Position numbers and translations under genes: made by a program
Source: Gari tellinella
Lineage: Eukaryota; Mollusca; Bivalvia; Cardiida; Psammobiidae
Direction: 5' to 3'
Length of the DNA: 64,000 nucleotides
Assembly: GCA_922989275.2 (NCBI GenBank)
Contig: OV277857.1
Coordinates: 83,569,321-83,633,320 of the forward strand
Shown: positions 40,272 through 52,000 of the stretch, one piece after another
Layout of the letters: the number at the start of each line of letters is the position of its first letter
Numbering within the stretch: position 1 is the stretch's first letter
Notes under the pieces: generated by a model
Told to the model about the DNA's origin: nothing
Seen by the model: only the letters and a program-made list of their open reading frames with translations
Database searches by the model: none

Positions 40272-42794
40272 CTGAAAAAGAAGTAAAATAATAATATTTC
40301 ATTTTGATAAAACAATTTTTTATAACTGTGTGTAGTAATAGGGGGCCTGGGTTGACATTACATGATAAAACCCAGACCCCATATTACTACATGTCATGTG
40401 CAAACTTTAAATAAAATTTAGTCTTCAACTGAGTGAAAGAAGAAAACGGAAAAAACAACAGTAACAATTTGTTGCGTCCCTTTGTTTTGACAACTAAGCT
40501 CTGTACCGAACTCGATCGGGTGATGGACAATTCGTCAAAAGTGCAAACTCGTCAAAAAGGAATTATTGTACAAAAGGGGTAGTCAACTCGTCAAAAAGGT
40601 TTTTGTATACTGATTTAATTATACAATAAATATAACGATGTTCCAGATAGGGAATTAAAAATAGTATTAATAATAATTTAATATACAATCTGCTCTTTTC
40701 TAATATTTTCGATCTCTAAGGACAAACTTTCATTTAAAACAGTGTAGACCCTGATCATAAGGCTTCGGCGCTATCAGATAATTATAAGGTAACACACGAA
40801 TGAAGAACCCTCATTCGTGGTACACAGTAAAGTCGTGCAAAATGACAAACAATGTATGAATCTATAGAGAAATCAAAAACTGTCGGGAGCCCTTTGGTCC
40901 GGGTCTACACTGTTAACAAATTAAATGTTTATCATCTACATATTTACATTATGGTGTAAACTGTCAAACAGTGTAGATAATTATCATAAGGCTTCGCGCT
41001 ATCACATAAGTTCTTATCTGTATCCAAACTGCTCGACACATGTTGGATCACTGAGCAACACATTCCAGTGTACTTTTGCCTATGATGATTAGGGTGATGG
41101 ACAATTCGTCAAAGTGCAAACTAGTCAAAAAGGAATTATTGTACAAAAGGGGTAGTCAACTCGTCAAAAAGGAATTATAGTACAAAAGGGTAGTCAACTC
41201 GTCAAAAAGGTTTTTGTATATTGATTTAATTATACAATAAATATAACGATATTCCAGATAGGGATAGTATTAATATATAAACTGATCTTTTCTAATATTT
41301 TCGATCAGTAAGGGCAGACTTTCATTTAAAACAATGTAGATCCCAGGAACGTAGATTATATCTATAATATACGTTCCTGGTAGATCCTGAACATAAGGCT
41401 TCGGCGCTATCATGCAGTTATAAGGTACACAGTAAAATCGTGCAAAATGACAAACAATGTATTAATCTATAGAGAAATCAAACACTGTCGTGAGCCATTT
41501 GGTCCGGGTCTTCACTGTTAACAAATTAAATGTTTATAATCTACATATTAATATTGTGGTGCAAATTAACTGTCAAACAGCGTAGGCCATGAGCATAAGG
41601 CTTCGCGCTTTCATATAAGTTTTTATCAGTATCCAAACTGTTCGACAAATGTTTGATCACTGAGCAAATTACATTCCAGTGTACGTATGCCTATGATGAT
41701 TGCATCAATCGGTTTTTTGTTTTAACAGTTTAATACCAGTGCAGATATAACAGGTCGAGTAATTGCCAATCAACTTTTCGCACCAGATAATCAACAATGC
41801 CCAGCCAATTAAAGTGATTTGCACGTGGGGCTAGAGATCTACCGTTTCTTATTAAAGCATTGCTTGTGTGTTAATTTTAGCATTAGATCGGTGTCTAAAC
41901 CATATATACCCATACTCAATTTTTAAATGATTTTAAATAACACATTCTATCAAGGATACGTCACGGAATATTCTAATAGAAGTTACTATTGCTTAATGTA
42001 TGGGCGAGGGCATAGCTGATTTCTGCATTACTTTTGTACTGTCTGATTTAAGCTAAACCTTTCTCTTGTAAATCAATTATGCTTAAACACTAAATAAAAT
42101 GTACACTCAATATAATACATTGAAAACTCTCCCTATTATGGTAAAGTGTAATTTTATTTGGACAAATCGGCATCAATATTTATCTTACATATATTTAAAT
42201 TAGATCTAGTAATTTATATGTTACAACTTTAAATGCTAGAAAATCCCCTCAACGTCTTGATAATTGTAAATTTTACCAATATAAACCTATTCGTTTAACA
42301 AAAAAGTATTATTTTATATATATTTAAACAGGTTAGTATATACCCCGAACACAAAATCCTTTTTGACGAATCGTCTTTCGCCATTACTATATATTGCCTT
42401 TTTGACGAGTTTACACTTTGACGAATCGTCCGTAATTCACTCGATCGATACTTCCGATTTAACTTAAATGTCAACAAAATGTTGACATGTTATCGTAAAA
42501 AACATTCTTTTCTGAATCCAACGGTATTGAAAAAAATATCATACGCTTGTTTTAGATCTCAGAACGAGCGTCGAGAAATGTGATCAGCCAAAAAAAACTT
42601 TTGACCTCTGACGCTCTGAAATTACCTTCAACTTTGTGGACGTAAATTCCGTAAAAGAGGGAGTAGCCTCTCTCAAGGTGTTTTCCGGGAACCTTTGAAT
42701 GGATTGCAATGTTTGAATCTACGTCTTGCATTGAAATGTCTGGAACAGGGCCTAAACTTTTTGTCCATCCCGGCTCACTGATGCCTATCGCCAT
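40189..42794 (-). CDS. Unnamed gene fragment, two in-phase exons; SWIM-type family candidate
   Basis: Exon 1 (42626-42794) and exon 2 (40189-40271) join in phase 1 across a canonical GT-AG intron to give 84 residues: MAIGISEPGWTKSLGPVPDI ... HLERGYSLFYGIYVHKVE then VKLTERGCNVRAKSWRSQKK. The RGY-aromatic-GYV and RA.SW.SQKK pattern recalls the N-terminal part of a multicopy metazoan family that continues into a SWIM zinc finger. That link is from memory and unverified. The predicted later exons are not found, so the gene may continue left in unrecognised exons or be a relic. The intron is filled by a ~1.9-kb DNA element. Confidence 0.5.
40519..42439. mobile_element. ~1.9-kb DNA element with inverted ends and 8-bp direct repeat
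   Basis: CTCGATCG stands at 40511-40518 and 42440-42447. Ends are inverted: ATGGACAATTCGTCAAAAGT on the left and the complement of GACGATTCGTCAAAGTGTAA on the right, with sub-terminal CTCGTCAAAAAGG repeats. The left part is tandemly doubled (about 40519-41080 and 41090-41660). An 8-bp target duplication fits hAT-like elements. No transposase frame is seen. Confidence 0.75.
42626..42794 (-). CDS. Exon 1 of the SWIM-like gene
   Basis: 169 nt from an ATG in good context (ACAACAATGG) to donor GTTGAAG|GTAATT. Encodes 56 residues plus one base. Confidence 0.5.
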
Positions 42795-42849
42795 TGTTGT
42801 TGTTTACTGTGGGCGTGTTCACCTGAATCTCGCGAATCCAGTAGAGTTC

Positions 42850-44879
42850 ATCAAATGACGTAAAGTGGCGCTAAATTCTGAATGCGCACGCATATTTCAG
42901 CAGAACGACAAATCCTTCAGACGAGTAAGTAATGTGTCAAATGACGGCCTAAAACAAAATGGGAACCACGCCAAGCCGGACCAAAAATGTCAATTTTATT
43001 ATTATAATGTCGAAGAGTGAAACCCTAGGCTAACTATTTGTTAATTTATAGCACAGTTACAGGACTGTTTATTAAAACACTCTTATACCTGCGTACATTA
43101 TACGGTATTTAGCTTTTTACAATTGGGATTTTGTGTTGTCATTTTCGGATGCCATTTTGAAACTCGACTAACCCTGCGCAGGGACTGGGTTAGCCTAGCG
43201 TTCGGTTCAGAGGTTATATGACGTCATTCGAGTACGAACGCGGTTTGTTCACCTGTTACCCGAGAAACTCGGGTCGATTCGAGAGTCTCAGGTGAACACG
43301 CTCTGTGTGTAAAGAGCCTCGTTTTGGATTTTATCAGAACGAGGCGTGAATAGAGAGTATTGCGTTTCGCTCGCCTGTTGTGTATTGCTCCGCGCACGAG
43401 TTTTTCTTGTAATTGCTTTTATTACAAATACAAATTTATAATTTTAAGCGTACCTGAGTGGATATATGCTCCAGACCTACTTTCTACGTTTTATGTGATA
43501 AATTAGTTAAGCAATCGCCCATATATTGAGGGTCTATTTGTTATTACGTCATGCTCGGAATATTGGCTGTTATAAGGTATCAAACTCGACAACAGTATTA
43601 CCTGTTTTAAGCGAGCATGCAATGAGGAAGTAAAGTGCACATTAAAGACAGATGGCTTTTTATTCAGGTCAGATGTACTGAATAACGGTCTTATAGGAGC
43701 GGTCTGCATTTTTTTCCAACCTGCAGTAAGCAGTAACCTGTCTTTGAGACCTAGATAACCTCATTTTGATGGTCGTTAAAGACCGACTGTAGCATGTGAT
43801 ACGATTGTTGAAATTCAGTACTGACATTGTGGCGTTGTCTGACGACAAACGCCACAAAAATGAGCATACGGACGGCGGTCACAACAGCTTATCCTAAGCC
43901 TTCGGCTTACGTGAACTCATAACACAGTATACATGATACATGTCCATATCTTATAATAGAGTGTGTATATGTAAATTGTTTTTGGATATGAAAAACAATT
44001 AAGACAAGAGTAAATTAACTCAATATATTTAATAAGTTCTCTTTGCCATAATATTCATATTTTATTACAAACAGTATTTTAACATTGAGTTAATTACAGG
44101 CACATAGAACAGTTCCGCAGTTTTATCGTAAGTTTAGACATTGTGTCGAGGGAATCCAAACACATATACGTGTCTTGAAAATAGGAATAACATTTTCCCT
44201 GCCGAAGATTACATTATGTTCTATAGGATGATTCTAATCTACTTTCTTTCGGTAAAATTACTTCCCTAACTCAAACTTAAAATCGAGCCTGAATACGTTG
44301 AAATGTGTTCCAATTGTAACACGTGGTGTGTATCCTGATATCTTGTAGTAAGTCAGATAAAGATGACATTTTCAGATAAACAATGCTATATTTTAATCCA
44401 GGCTTGAAGGGATTATATGTATTAAGACAATTACTACACCAAACTGCGATCTGCACATTACTTGTGATCAGAAACGTAATACACACGTCAACACATAGTC
44501 CACATGTAGATCCATGCAGTTAAATGATATGGAGCTATTTGTCGTATTAGCCATATCCTGAGGGTCGACAACTGTCACAACAGTAGCATGTCGTCCAAGG
44601 GGTTCATTTAAGAGACTAGTCAACACAAGGCTTGACTTAAAAGGAAACATGTGGTAACAAAGCTTACAACTATCCGCACTTTACAAACAGCTTATGACCG
44701 AAATATTGACGTTTAGCAAACATTTTTTGAGAAAACTGCAAATAAGAAATAACGTATTTAACGGTGCAGCGCACATCCGCCTCTTGGTGTTTTCTGCAAG
44801 AAAATACAGAGAAATCAACGATGTGACTAATCAAAGTCGACCGTTCATACAGACAACATTTAATTTGCTTGCTGGTAAA
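42850..44879. other. About 2 kb without recognised feature
   Basis: GC is higher near 42850-43400, with a TGACGTCA motif and short inverted repeats (CTAACCCTGCGCAGG.. region). This may be the 5' flank of the gene at 42.8 kb. The rest is AT-rich with no support for genes. Confidence 0.35.
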
Positions 44880-45130
44880 TTAACCCTTTAAACCCTAGTC
44901 CCGCATATAGGCGTCCTTTTCAAACAGTGTACATGTGACTAGTACACTTGTCCTGTGCAAACAGTGAAGACCCAGATCAGAGGGCTCCAAAAGGAGCCCT
45001 CTGATCAGGGTCTTCACTGTTTGTCATAATGCCAAACATTGACAAAAACAGTCCTTAAAAGTCAGAAATTGACTAGACTTAAATGGAAACTGGAAATGTC
45101 CATTTAAAGTTTCAGGGAGGAAAGAGTTAA
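44880..45130. mobile_element. Complete Hp2 MITE, TTAA-flanked
   Basis: TTAA at 44880-44883 and 45127-45130 around 243 bp. Core CCCAGATCAGAGGGCTCCAA / GGAGCCCTCTGATCAGGGTC. Confidence 0.88.
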
Positions 45131-45464
45131 CCCATGCACTGATAAGGTCGACAATATTACATTTGCCAACATTTTGTATCCTGATCAAACGCCTATTTTA
45201 CACTCATACCTATGTTTCTTAAGTATAATAACACAAAAAGTCAAACTTTAATCAATAAAAGCAGACGGAACATTTATGCAGACGACATTATGGCGGTGAC
45301 TTTGTTCGACGGTTTATTACGTCATCATGGCAGTGAAAGTGTTAACAAGTTTTAAACTAAGATAATATGACAATGTGTGTATATACCATTATATGTTTCC
45401 ATGTGTCTCCGGTATGTCCAATATGAAAAACAATCGAACATGAATCTTTGACAATGATATATTG

Positions 45465-45560
45465 AACCCCTTCCACTGTCTCTCCCTAAGTGCAATGAAA
45501 ATGTTGCAAATAGTTTACTCGGTGTCTGATCAAGGTCCGAACTGTTTGACACTTATTGCG
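45465..45560. mobile_element. Hp1 half-core
   Basis: GCAAATAGTTTACTCGGTGT and CTGATCAAGGTCCGAACTGT. The left arm of the palindrome is deleted, as at 14010 and 47255. Confidence 0.6.
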
Positions 45561-45612
45561 ATATTTTTCTTATAAATTGAACAATAATCTAAATTCAAGG
45601 AAAAGCAGGAGA

Positions 45613-45822
45613 TACAGTAATACCTTGCTATTACGACCACTAAAACGAATGCTAATTAATTATATAATAGACAGGTGACAGCTTAAAGCAAGGTGACAGT
45701 GAAACAGAAAGCTCCTAAAGGAGCTTTCTGTTTAACTGTCACCTTGCTTTAAGCGGTCACCTACCGTAAACACTCTAATAATTAACATAATTTAGTGGTC
45801 GTAATAGCGAGGTTTTACTGTA
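45613..45822. mobile_element. Complete Hp5 MITE, TA-flanked, 210 bp
   Basis: 32-nt terminal inverted repeats begin ACAGTAATACCTTGCTATTA and end AATAGCGAGGTTTTACTGT. The internal palindrome GACAGTGAAACAGAAAGCTC has complement around CTAAAG. Confidence 0.88.
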
Positions 45823-45942
45823 ATTGTTTTTTGCAGACGACATCATTGAAACGATCGGGTTGATAATGGAATTTATATTATATATTATATCCTTGATAAA
45901 TAACAATTTACAATGAAATAAAAAGAGCACTTTCAAATTGGA

Positions 45943-45963
45943 TGTGTGTGTGTGTGTGTGTGT
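45943..45963. repeat. (GT)n microsatellite
   Basis: About ten GT units, immediately before the stop-codon side of SDR copy 5. Confidence 0.95.
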
Positions 45964-45964
45964 T

Positions 45965-46075
45965 TTAACCTTTCTTCATATGACACGTGTCCAGTGGAAG
46001 ATCACAGTTGGTCATTCTAGTGATGATCCAGTCTGATACAAATGTTGGCAGGTATCCATAGTAACGAGCAAGTAT
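45965..46075 (-). CDS. SDR copy 5, exon 6 (terminal)
   Basis: 111 nt: acceptor GTTTCAG|ATACTTGCTCG. Encodes ILARYYGYLPTFVSDWIITR, ending HMKKG and TAA. Confidence 0.9.
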   Translation of the reverse strand: MLARYYGYLPTFVSDWIITRMTNCDLPLDTCHMKKG

Positions 46076-49000
46076 CTGAAACAAGGTTGAGATAAACTGC
46101 TGTATCCTACATTTCTGTTTGAGACAAATGTGTATAATGTAAAGTAAATATACAAACAGTGTAGATATGTGTAGAGTAATGCTTAAAAACAAATATTTAG
46201 ATAAGCAATTAGTATAGCACCCTCATAGTTACTAGTATAGCACCCTCATAGATACTTTAAAGTACTATTATTATTAACGTACTATTCTATATCACACTGT
46301 TTTGGTATCCCCCTCTATTTAACACCGTTTATTGTTTATCCCTATATTGCCAAACCGTTCAATACTTACAATTGAAAACACTTTTGATCCCGATTAAACG
46401 TTGCGTAACGCAGCAGCTTATAAGGATCCAAACTGTTTGAAACGCACATGAAGATTTTTTAAATTAAACTGCTTAAAATTTTAAATTTTCTATGTAAATG
46501 CAGATGACAAATTTGCAAGCAGACGATTTTAAGGCAGCGAGTGGGTTAACGAGTATAAAGTCACACTCGTTTACAAGAAATACATTTCGATTGATAAAAA
46601 GCTGTCCGAGTTTGAACTTCCTTTCGTTAGAAGTGCTAAAATCGTTAAATACCGTGTGGGAATCAAACCAGTTCTTCCCAACTCCATCAACTAGATAAGA
46701 TGTGTGTGGTTGTTCGCTCATAATGGCGTGTACCATGGCATCTATCACCGGTTTGCTTGTAAGTGAACCAACATCTTCAGGAGCATTGTCTTCAGTCTCA
46801 ACTTTACTAATCAAGTACTCTTTACCATATGTACTTCTGACGTCATCAGAGAGAAGCTTTAACATCTCCTCTGCCTCAAGTCGGCATCGGTTGAACTAAA
46901 TTTGATATTAATATTTTTAGTTTGGTTATGTATTATTTTATGTGACCTTAACTCTTTCCTCCCTGAAACTTTAAATGGACAATTCCAGTTTTCAGTTTAG
47001 TGTTGTCCATTTCTGACTTTTAAGGGTTGTTTTTGTCAATTTTTGGCACTATGACAAACAGTGAAAACCCTGATCAGAGGGCTCCTTTCGGAGCCCTCTG
47101 ATCTTGGTCTTCACTGTTAGCATAGGACAAGTGTACTATTCACATGCACACTTTTTTTGCACGCCTATATGTGGGACTAGGGTTCAAAGGGTTAAATACA
47201 AGCTAATAGAAAAATATTAACCCCTTTACAGCATTGCCCTTGGAATTTGCAAATAGCTTCACGCGGCGCCTGATCAGGATCCCTAAGTGTTTGCAACTTA
47301 TTTTAATATTTTTTAAGTCAAAATGTTTAGAATTTGAATTTTAGAGGTAAAAGCAGGCGACAATTGCTTAAAGCAGATGATGATGTCATTCAGTGGAAGG
47401 TTTAAACGCATCAAACATGTCTACCAGGCATCCAAGTTATTCAACAGGCCTTCTTCAGTTAAAGCACCTACTTTGAAACGGTCGTCTGCAATGAATGACA
47501 GTCATTTAGGTGAGTAAGGTTTTACGGCACTGCGAAACAGAATAGGTCATATAGCGTCGGTGAAGTATAAGGGGTGATAAAATGTGATGATGATTTCAGG
47601 AAGATGATGTTGGCTAATAATATTCGTTGCGAAGCCTAGGATCAAAACCGTCGACCTGCCTTCCCTATAGTTCTTAGCAGGGGGGATAATCTCTGTCAAA
47701 ATAACACAAACATCCCCTACCAGGTTTCGAGTTTATAAAGCTTTTGACTTGAGTCTAAACTTGTTCCCAAGCATTTGATTGGTCAGATTTGAGCCTAGGC
47801 TCAAATCTGACCAATCAAATGCTTGGGAACACACTCAGCCTCAACTAAAACGCGTTATAACCTCGGAGCCTGGAAAAATAAGTCCAAGAACCCCAGCAAG
47901 GTAAATATTGATGTATCTTAATTTCAAGAAATCTAAGGATGAGTATCAAACAGTCACGAATAATATCAGACATAAAGTTCTACGGTATTTTTGTTTAACA
48001 AACAGAAAACATTGACGGTCCTGATATCACTGTTGTAATTGTATCTTTGAGTACAAGTTTAATTCAAATGCATTCACATGTGTTGGGAATAGAGTGTAAA
48101 AATACTGGAATATGACATATTGTAGTATAGCTGAGTAGATATACATAAAGAACATGTAACTCTTAACACTATGGTCTGATTTTACCAACATTACCAAATT
48201 ATCAATCTGTAGTTGCTTAAGTTTAAAGAATGTTAAATATTGCATTGTCAACCATGCAGAGCAGATGATTCTCGACAAATAATCCCGATTTCAAATCTAA
48301 TCAAAGTCGTTCAAGAACTTAGAGCCTCAGCCATATTAAGTTTCACGAAAATTTATCAAAATCTATTCAAATTTATGCGCGTAAACAATACGGGAATAAA
48401 ACAGTTTCTAGCATATCTGAGTACATCCAGGACAGATAACTTTTGACACACTGATCCGATATCAACAGCAATCGTACTCTTTCAAAAACTTTAACTTATA
48501 CACATTGAGTGCATGTGTAATCAAAATCCATTCAAAATGTAGTTTGTAGAGTGTAAACACTGGCAAATATGGCATCTTTAACACCTCAATAATTCTTTAA
48601 TTTGTAGATAGTAGAGCGTAAACAATACTGAAATTAAGCCTTTTCCAGCATTTCGACGTACATCAAGCACAGATAATTCTTCATTTCACTCCTTCAAGAG
48701 CGTATAAACATTGTATGCAGGTAAATTCAAAAACTGATCATACACTATATTTGCTATAGTGTAAAAGCTGTTAATGTGGCATGTTTAACATATCAACGGC
48801 TCTTAACACTTGACTTATTATACCGATTTCAACCATCATAAAACTCATCTGAAGGCTTATGACAGCTTACAACCATAAAAACCAGTGTCCAATATGAGCA
48901 AATTTGAGAACGATTGGATCACAAAACCTCATCTTGAGCTTTGCCGTGCAGACAAAAGTAGATAGTGTCAAGTTATGGTCTTCTTTCATCCCGAATTACC

Positions 49001-52000
49001 ATTCAATCGACGGTACAGTGCATAAGCTCCCCTGGTTATGAGCTATCTTACCTTAAATATTAAACAATGCTAACATATGGCGCAAAAGGCAGCTGCAGTA
49101 CAGGATCATATCCTTCAAAGGTACCCATTGTAACCCCTGAGTAGGGAGGAACAATTTCTCAAGACTACCACTGTACCACGTCCCCTAGTCAGGTCGATTA
49201 TCCTACGGGGGATCGAACTCACGACCCCTGGTACCGTAGAAGAGTGCGTTAACACTGTCCTACCTCTGCAAACCCTGATTCTGATCTACACTATCTGCAT
49301 AGGACAAAATTACTGTTTACAAGTACAAGGTTTTTTAACCAATTTACTACCAAATCCAAAGCGCAGTGTTGATTTGCAAACATATTTGAACTTGGTCAGA
49401 TTCCGCGTAATGCGACTTTTGATCAGGATCCCAACTGTCAGACACTCATGAATTCTAGAGTTAAACGCGGATGATCATTGTTTAAAGCAGATAACATCAT
49501 GGCGGTGAAGGGTTTAACACATATTATGTTAAAATGTAACTATCATTTTTTGAATTTTTCTATTTTTTAAAATTTGTTTTAAAAATGTTTATTGTAAAAC
49601 CGGTCTAGTCTTAGTCATCCGAACTCGCTTGGACGAGACTTAGTCATAGGTCTCTATGACTGGAAGTCACTTAAGTCTTACAAACAATACTTCAAAGTTA
49701 AAACATGGCAACATAATGTTTTAACTTTAAAATACCGGTACCTTTGCTGCTGAAAGTGTGTTCTTGTTTCTGTAAAATAAATAACATTTTGGGGGATTTC
49801 CACGGCACTCTTTTTGCTCTCACAGATATGACCATATAAACCACCATTCGATTCATCGAAATTAATCAAATGGTACAATGTGTTTTATAATCGATATAGA
49901 ATAAACTTTAAAACTATTTTTGGACACGTATTGAAAATGTAGTTCAGCAACTAACATTGTCTGGTCGTCTGCAGCCTGTAGCGTTTGCAAAATATCCCGG
50001 TAAAATCTTGGCGACCTTGACCCCGAACCTCTGCATCTCCAATCTTAGGCAGTCCGACATACATTCAAGGGCGTGTTTCGAGGCGTGGTATGCGGAGTAA
50101 CCTGGCCATGGAAACGTTCCCCTTACACTGGAAACATGTACCACACGACCTAGTGAACGTGTCAAACTTTTACATGTATCATCTAACACTAAACACACAC
50201 AAAAAAGTGTATGCAACATTATAGTGGTGATTTTTAAAAAAAAAACATATCGAAATATTTACTGAAAGGACTTTAAACATGACAATACCAAAAACGGCGT
50301 CATGGTAAGGGACAATTGCCCAAGAGGTGATTTGTCAGTTAAATATATTCAGTTGGCAAGATCTCCTGTAGTTATATACACATGCTACTAACTACGAAGT
50401 ATCTATCACACGTAGTTCCGAATTAAGTCTAAGTAAAATTCAACCTATTTGACCTCTTAGTGACCTGTAAATTGCCTTGACCTTGGCCGGGGTATGACCC
50501 AAGCTGTACTGCACTGAAGAGGTTTTTTAAGTTGAGCATGTCTGTATCACTAGTTTTGAAGTTCTGGTCAAATAATAAATTGGACCATTTTACCTCTAAA
50601 TGACATTGACCTTTGGCAGGCATAATCCAAGTTATACTAAGCTGAAGAACTTCTTGAGTTGAGCACACCTGCCAATTATGAAGTCTCTATCACAAGTAAT
50701 TTCGAAGTAAAAGGCAAAATCAAAATAAAAAAGGTAGCCCATTTGACCTCTAAATGACCTTTACCTTTTCCGGGCATGGCCCAAGTTGTACTGAGCTAAA
50801 GAACACACTGAGTTAAGCACACATGCAAATTATGAAGTCCCTATCACACATGGTTCCGAAGTACTGGCAAAATTTAAAATCGGCCACTTTGTCCTCTAAA
50901 TAACATTGCTCTTGTCCTGGCATGACCCAAATTGTACTGATTTGAAGTGATTTTTAAGTTGAGTACACATGCCAAATATGAAGTGTCTACCATGTGTAGT
51001 TCTGAAGTTATGGACAAGGTTAAAGTTGTGGACAGACGGACAAACAAACAGACAAACAGTCAAAAAACAGACAGACCAAAACCAATATGCCCCCGACTAA
51101 GCCGTGCGAGGGCAAAAACACTGGTTTAACTTGGTTTGGACAGTATTTCAGCCAAGTCGTATGGTGGTATAACAACAAAGAGGAGTCCTCGCTGTTTTAA
51201 AATCCCTGCAGAGTATGGAATGATTTAGGGTTCAATCATGTTTATTTTATTTCAATTAAAATTGTAGATCTAAATATATTGCTGTACCGGTATGTGAAAC
51301 TTCCAAATGAAAATTGTTTAAAACTTCTTGAAATGTGACTATGATTATACTATCATGATTAAGTTGGTGTTATAAGAAACTCTATATGTTCACATTAACT
51401 GAATTTCTTGAATCTTGAATCTAGTGTAAGATTTTCTCATTGTTGTCTCTATTTTACGCTGGTATATCAATAAAGAGGGTTCCTCGGTACTGTGTAGATA
51501 TTCAGAAATTGATGACGAACGCTAGAACCCGCCTGTAAATGAAACTGGTACCGTGATTTAGGCTCGTAGTAAGGTCAGACAACCTATACTCCATTAGCAA
51601 ATAACGAAGTAGGCCTCCGCATAAGAACAATATCGAACGTGAACGTCCACTCCTCAACTATAAGAGCATACGTGTATTCACGTATCTAATATAATTATAT
51701 TGAAAATCAATATACAGTCGAACTTCGATATTTCGAACTCGGTTATGTCGAAAATACCCGTATTTCAAAGTTAAAACGTGGCTAAGCCACGTTTTAACTT
51801 TGAAACAAGGGAATGATCGACTTAACCGAGCGTGAAGTAATGAAATTCATGTAACGAAATATCGGCTAGTTCGAGGTTAGCGAGTTTGAGATATCGAAGT
51901 TCGACTGTATATGAGACTAAAGAGAATATAACAATACTATTTAATTTGATAATCTACCTTTTGTTGCTCTGACAAGATACAGAAAGGTCCTGATTGTTCT

